A stretch of 64,000 bases of DNA. Origin: Metabacillus flavus. GTDB lineage: Bacteria > Bacillota > Bacilli > Bacillales > Bacillaceae. Of this stretch, positions 60,552 through 64,000 are shown piece after piece (the first letter of the stretch is position 1; each line of letters starts with the position of its first letter). Location of the stretch: assembly GCF_018283675.1 (NCBI RefSeq), contig NZ_JAGVRK010000001.1, forward strand, positions 3,534,001 to 3,598,000. Reading direction: 5' to 3'. A model generated the notes under the pieces. That model was not told the origin of the DNA. It worked only from the letters and a program-made list of their open reading frames with translations, and did no database searches. Both the position numbers and the translations under genes were made by a program.

Positions 60552-61463
60552 TTAATCGATGAACATTTGGGTCCAATATTTTTCTTTGTACCCGGTCCCA
60601 ATCTGTGCAAATTCTTTTTTTAGGATATTCGCGCGGTGCCCTGGACTATTCATCCAGCCTTTCACCACGTCGTGGGCTCCTGTGTACCCTTTGGCAATGT
60701 TTTCACCCGCATATCCATAGTTGACTCCAAACCTCTGCATCATATCGAATGGAGATCCATATGTCGGGGAGTTATGGTTAAAATAATTTTTACTATACAT
60801 ATCTTCGGATTTTTTCCTGGCCACACCTGACAGCTTCATATTCAGAGTATAAAAGGAAAGATTATTTTTCACACGTTCAAAATTGGTAAGCAAAAAAACT
60901 TCATATTCAAGCTGACCAATTCCTCTGCTTTTCGCATCATACCTTACGAAAGTTTTTTTCTTCAGGCTTGATTCTGCTGCACGGAGATAGTTTCCAGCTA
61001 TAGCAGGAATCGCTTCGTATTTTCCAGCCGCTTTAATGGCAGCTGCCCGATTTAAAAGCCTTGATAGCTTTGCAATATCTGTACTTCCGCTTGCTCCCCT
61101 GGTCAAATTGAGACCGATTTGATAAATAAGCCGGTATTCGGAAACCTCATAAATTACGCGTTCCTTTGCAATTTTTGCCGGCCTTATGTATTGCTTCAGC
61201 AAATTTTCTCTTGTCCTTTGGCCTGACACTTTGCCAATCGCCTTCTCGGCTCCGGCTATCTGAGCTGTATAGCTATCATAAGCATCATTCATTAAATAAA
61301 GATCGCCGCTTTTAATGATTTCTTGAAAATAAGCTGTTTCCACCTTTAGCCTTTCACCTTCCTGCTTTGCAGAAGATAGGGAGTCAGCAGCCAGTCCAAT
61401 TTGAGGCATGGATAAAAGGACAGCTGTAAAAAAAATAAATAAGATCGTTTTTGTATGTTTCAA
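60552..61463 (-). CDS. secreted CAP (SCP/PR-1) domain protein, YkwD-like
   Basis: A 303-residue secreted protein. A signal peptide (KTILFIFFTAVLLSMPQIGLAAD) is followed by a helical region of about 160 residues and a C-terminal CAP domain: LLTNFERVKNNL, SEDMYSKNYFNHNSPTYGSPFDMM, YAGENIAKGYTGAHDVVKGWMNSPGHRANIL. The conserved His and Glu of the CAP cavity are present. CAP proteins in Bacillus are surface or spore-associated with no fixed activity. Terminated by a strong hairpin; single-gene unit divergent from the acyltransferase. Confidence 0.9.
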   Translation of the reverse strand: MKHTKTILFIFFTAVLLSMPQIGLAADSLSSAKQEGERLKVETAYFQEIIKSGDLYLMNDAYDSYTAQIAGAEKAIGKVSGQRTRENLLKQYIRPAKIAKERVIYEVSEYRLIYQIGLNLTRGASGSTDIAKLSRLLNRAAAIKAAGKYEAIPAIAGNYLRAAESSLKKKTFVRYDAKSRGIGQLEYEVFLLTNFERVKNNLSFYTLNMKLSGVARKKSEDMYSKNYFNHNSPTYGSPFDMMQRFGVNYGYAGENIAKGYTGAHDVVKGWMNSPGHRANILKKEFAQIGTGYKEKYWTQMFID

Positions 61464-61612
61464 GCCTTTCCCTCCAATTCTATCAGCCTATTCATTATAC
61501 CATCTCAAGAAATTGCCGGTCGTTTGCATTTTTTTACATTGTAAAAAATGCTTGATTGCCTTTAGAATAATACAAGATCTTTTTGGCAAAATAACAACGA
61601 GCAGGTGATGAT

Positions 61613-62656
61613 ATGACAAAAAAAAGAATTCTGTATTTTGATTGGCTGCGTGTCCTGGCAACAATAAGCGTCGTTGTTCTACATGCAGCAGCTCCCTTGC
61701 TTTATGAATATGATAAAATCCCTGATTATGAATGGTGGACCGGACATATATATGATTCCGTTACCCGCTGGTGTGTACCGATCTTCTTCATGATGAGCGG
61801 AGCACTCATGCTTAATCCGGCTAAGAAAGAACCGGCGGACCTTTTTTTCAGGAAACGGGCTTCTAAAGTATTAATTCCTTTTGCCGCTTGGACTGTTTTT
61901 TATTTGCTCATTCAAATGAAAACAGGAGACATTGAAAGAACCCCAGTTGCTGCCGTAAAAGCGATTCTGTCCGATACGGTTTATTATCATCTGTGGTTTT
62001 TATATGTGATTATCGGTTTATACCTGATTACGCCAATATTGAGGGTGTATATTTCAAACGCTTCAAGGAGAAATATCGAATTTTTTCTTGTCCTTTGGTT
62101 TGTTTGTACAGCCGGTTTCAGTTTGATCAGCAAATTCTTTGAGGTGAAAATGGGCTTTGAAGCCTTCCCTGCAAGCGGATACATAGGTTACTTCGTATTA
62201 GGCTACTATTTTTACCATTACAGCTTTAGCAACGCAGCTAAGAACATCTATTACGTGATTGGAATTGCCGGTGTGTGCACTACCCTTTTTGTCACTAGGT
62301 ACTTAACAAAAGAGAATAATGGAACATTTGACGGTTTTTTCTATCACTACCTTAATATATCAACCATTTTTATGTCTGGTGCCTTCTTTATGTTTTTCAA
62401 AGATCTGCAGGAGAAGACAAACCCATCCAGTGACTCTTACAAGTGGCTCAGCCCCATCAATAAGGCCAGTATGGGGATTTACTTGATCCATCCCTTTGTA
62501 TTCCTGCTTTTGGAGAAATTCCTGGGGTTAAGCGCCTTTACATTTAACCCTCTGTACGGGATTCCGCTTATGGCCTTTCTGGCAATCTCGATTAGTTTTG
62601 TGATTACAAGGATTCTGCAGCGTGTGCCGGTTTTAAGAAGTATTGTTCCAAGCTAA
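61613..62656 (+). CDS. membrane acyltransferase (acyltransferase 3 family)
   Basis: A 347-residue protein with ten or so membrane helices, the Acyl_transf_3 layout. The family histidine is in the first helix (ISVVVLHAAAPLLYEYD), and a second conserved segment is WCVPIFFMMSGALMLNP. It is WecH/OatA-like without the extracellular SGNH domain and would O-acetylate a surface glycan from a cytoplasmic acyl donor. The target glycan is unknown; the diacetamido-uronic-acid polymer made nearby is one candidate. AGGTGATGAT supports the ATG. Confidence 0.9.
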   Translation: MTKKRILYFDWLRVLATISVVVLHAAAPLLYEYDKIPDYEWWTGHIYDSVTRWCVPIFFMMSGALMLNPAKKEPADLFFRKRASKVLIPFAAWTVFYLLIQMKTGDIERTPVAAVKAILSDTVYYHLWFLYVIIGLYLITPILRVYISNASRRNIEFFLVLWFVCTAGFSLISKFFEVKMGFEAFPASGYIGYFVLGYYFYHYSFSNAAKNIYYVIGIAGVCTTLFVTRYLTKENNGTFDGFFYHYLNISTIFMSGAFFMFFKDLQEKTNPSSDSYKWLSPINKASMGIYLIHPFVFLLLEKFLGLSAFTFNPLYGIPLMAFLAISISFVITRILQRVPVLRSIVPS

Positions 62657-62658
62657 TG

Positions 62659-62695
62659 CAATAAGGGTAACCTCAAAATGGAGGTTACCCTTATT
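62659..62695. terminator. bidirectional terminator
   Basis: AATAAGGGTAACCTC pairs with GAGGTTACCCTTATT around a six-base loop, serving the acyltransferase and the opposing partial gene. Confidence 0.85.
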
Positions 62696-62697
62696 CA

Positions 62698-64000
62698 TTA
62701 ATTGCCCCCAAATACAGGCGAATAGGAAGTTCCGGTTTTTTTCACATAATACCCGCCGCCAATATCATAGCGGTCGCTTTTAATTTCATGTACCCTGTAG
62801 CCGGTATTCTTGTCAAGCGTTTTTAACGCCGTGCCATTTGAGCGGTACATGGTAAAAGGCTTTGCACTTTCTACATAGCCCAGGAAAAGCTTGTAGCCAT
62901 CCTGCTTGTTTTTTAAAGCACCGATTTCCATTAATATCGTTTGCAGCCTGTCTTCTGAAGCATATCCCGCAAATTTGTTTTTACTATCCACCGCAACTGC
63001 CATCACGAGCTTTGTCGCCGCAGGATCGTGTTTCACATACACACCGCCGCCTACGTTGTACGACCCGTTATTTGTGCCGTATACCCTTAGTGCAGCGCCT
63101 TTTGTATAGGTTTTATATGCCTGCTCTTTGCCGCTTACAATTTTATAAGAACTCACATTTTTTATAAGCTTAATTCTTCCGTATCCTTCTTTTCTGTTCG
63201 GATTGATCGAAAGCGGGTTTGCAATTTCAATTCTAAGTGGTTTTAGGTTGGACGAAGCCATATAGCCTGTTTTCCCATTTACTTTCACTAAATAGTACCC
63301 AAATAAATTATTCCGGTTATCGTCTTCAAATAACTCATCACTTAAAATTTCTACCGTTGCATTCGGACCGATCTCAGCTATTCTAGGAATCTTCGTATTC
63401 GGTTCCTTGCGCAAATTGTTGCTCTGCTCTTTCGTAATGACCTTATCACCCTTATTTAAGTCACCTGCAGATGCTGTATATCCGTATGCCCACTGCATTG
63501 GAGCATTACCAGGCTTCCAGTTTGGATCATAGTTTGTCACTGGAAACGAAGTTGTTGCAGTATTGCCAAACTCAACGATGTTTCCATAAACCAATTCCTG
63601 ATAGGTAGTTCCTGAATGTTGTGTCGGATCGTTTTTACCGGAATTCCCATTATAGTTCCGCACAGCAAAATACCAATGCTCAAGAATGTCTGGAGATTGA
63701 TTTTCAATGACAGGATTGGTTTTAATGTTATATTTCTCTTTCAAAATGCTGACGCCTTGATCAATATTATAAGCGGCATCTGTTTTCAGCCGTTCACGAT
63801 CAATTTCAGGATGGTCCCCGGGACTGAGGGTTACTTGCATAATACCGATTCCGCCATCCGGTGTAACCAACGGTGCACCGTTTTTGCATTGGTACAAGCC
63901 TCCGCTTTCCTTTGAAGCAATTCCTTTAACGATTTCAACAGGTACATTATATTTTCGGGCTGCTTCAGCCAACATATTTTTCATCTCAATGACCGAAGGC
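62698..64000 (-). CDS. transglycosylase-like (SLT) protein with SH3 domains, 5' end outside window
   Basis: The C-terminal 430 residues or more of a secreted cell-wall protein. The reading frame stays open to 64000, so the ATG at 63984 is probably internal, and no ribosome site precedes it. The SLT-type lysozyme-fold domain has VEIVKGIASKESGGLYQ with the catalytic glutamate, GGIGIMQVTLSPGDHPE, and HWYFAVRNYNGNSG. SH3-like repeats follow (SNNLRKEPNTKIPRIAEIG... GYMASSN; and YNVGGGVYVKH / YDIGGGYYVKK units). It should cleave glycan strands. Confidence 0.85.
   Translation of the reverse strand, partial: PSVIEMKNMLAEAARKYNVPVEIVKGIASKESGGLYQCKNGAPLVTPDGGIGIMQVTLSPGDHPEIDRERLKTDAAYNIDQGVSILKEKYNIKTNPVIENQSPDILEHWYFAVRNYNGNSGKNDPTQHSGTTYQELVYGNIVEFGNTATTSFPVTNYDPNWKPGNAPMQWAYGYTASAGDLNKGDKVITKEQSNNLRKEPNTKIPRIAEIGPNATVEILSDELFEDDNRNNLFGYYLVKVNGKTGYMASSNLKPLRIEIANPLSINPNRKEGYGRIKLIKNVSSYKIVSGKEQAYKTYTKGAALRVYGTNNGSYNVGGGVYVKHDPAATKLVMAVAVDSKNKFAGYASEDRLQTILMEIGALKNKQDGYKLFLGYVESAKPFTMYRSNGTALKTLDKNTGYRVHEIKSDRYDIGGGYYVKKTGTSYSPVFGGN

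Overview
The window is a chromosomal segment of a motile, naturally competent, probably S-layer-bearing member of the Bacillaceae. The evidence is the conserved Bacillus block degS-degU ... degV-comFA-comFC-yvyF-flgM-flgN-flgK-flgL-yviE-fliW-csrA-hag, the yvyE/LCP pair divergent from degSU, strong GGAGG ribosome sites, sigma-D promoters and an accessory SecA2-SlaP pair. I cannot name the genus from the sequence alone. No rRNA, tRNA or CRISPR array was seen.

Layout. (1) 0-5.4 kb is a polymorphic-toxin locus: a small helical LXG partner, an LXG toxin with a C-terminal ADP-ribosyltransferase, its likely immunity protein (an ADP-ribosylglycohydrolase), a broken duplicate of that immunity gene, and an orphan gene. 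(2) 5.5-8.1 kb holds a free-standing LAGLIDADG endonuclease gene that runs convergently into the flagellin gene. The flagellin gene is interrupted by two related group I introns. (3) 8.3-15.4 kb is the late-flagellar and competence block. comFB is absent. (4) 15.5-17.1 kb is a small accessory insertion before degV. (5) 18.2-32.2 kb is an eight-gene operon placed between degV and degU: GrpE, a lidless DnaK, an Hsp70-vWA fusion, a J-like/zinc-ribbon/FN3 scaffold, a zinc-ribbon GTPase, a GAP1-like protein, a membrane GTPase and an SH3 membrane protein. It looks like a dedicated chaperone-GTPase machine, plausibly a conflict or stress-response system. (6) 32.6-36.5 kb is degU, degS, yvyE and an LCP ligase. 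(7) 36.7-41.4 kb is a lyt-like autolysin operon (SH3-amidase, SH3 protein, LytB/SpoIID). (8) 42.5-51.5 kb is a cell-wall polysaccharide operon encoding all five steps expected to make UDP-2,3-diacetamido-2,3-dideoxy-mannuronate, plus a flippase, a polymerase and a chain-length protein. (9) 52-55.2 kb is secA2-slaP. (10) 55.6-60.4 kb is a Pho-controlled operon of a beta-propeller protein and pstS-pstC-pstA, with no pstB. (11) 60.5-64 kb holds a CAP protein, a membrane acyltransferase and a window-truncated lysozyme-fold/SH3 protein.

The most striking observations are in the flagellin gene and the chaperone-GTPase island. The second flagellin intron is flanked by, or contains, a second and heavily recoded copy of the last 14 flagellin codons with its own stop. 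The spliced and unspliced forms at that site would therefore both encode an intact flagellin C-terminus. Splicing of the first intron, in contrast, is required. Intergenic regions at 41.4-41.9 and 55.2-55.6 kb share palindromic repeat units.
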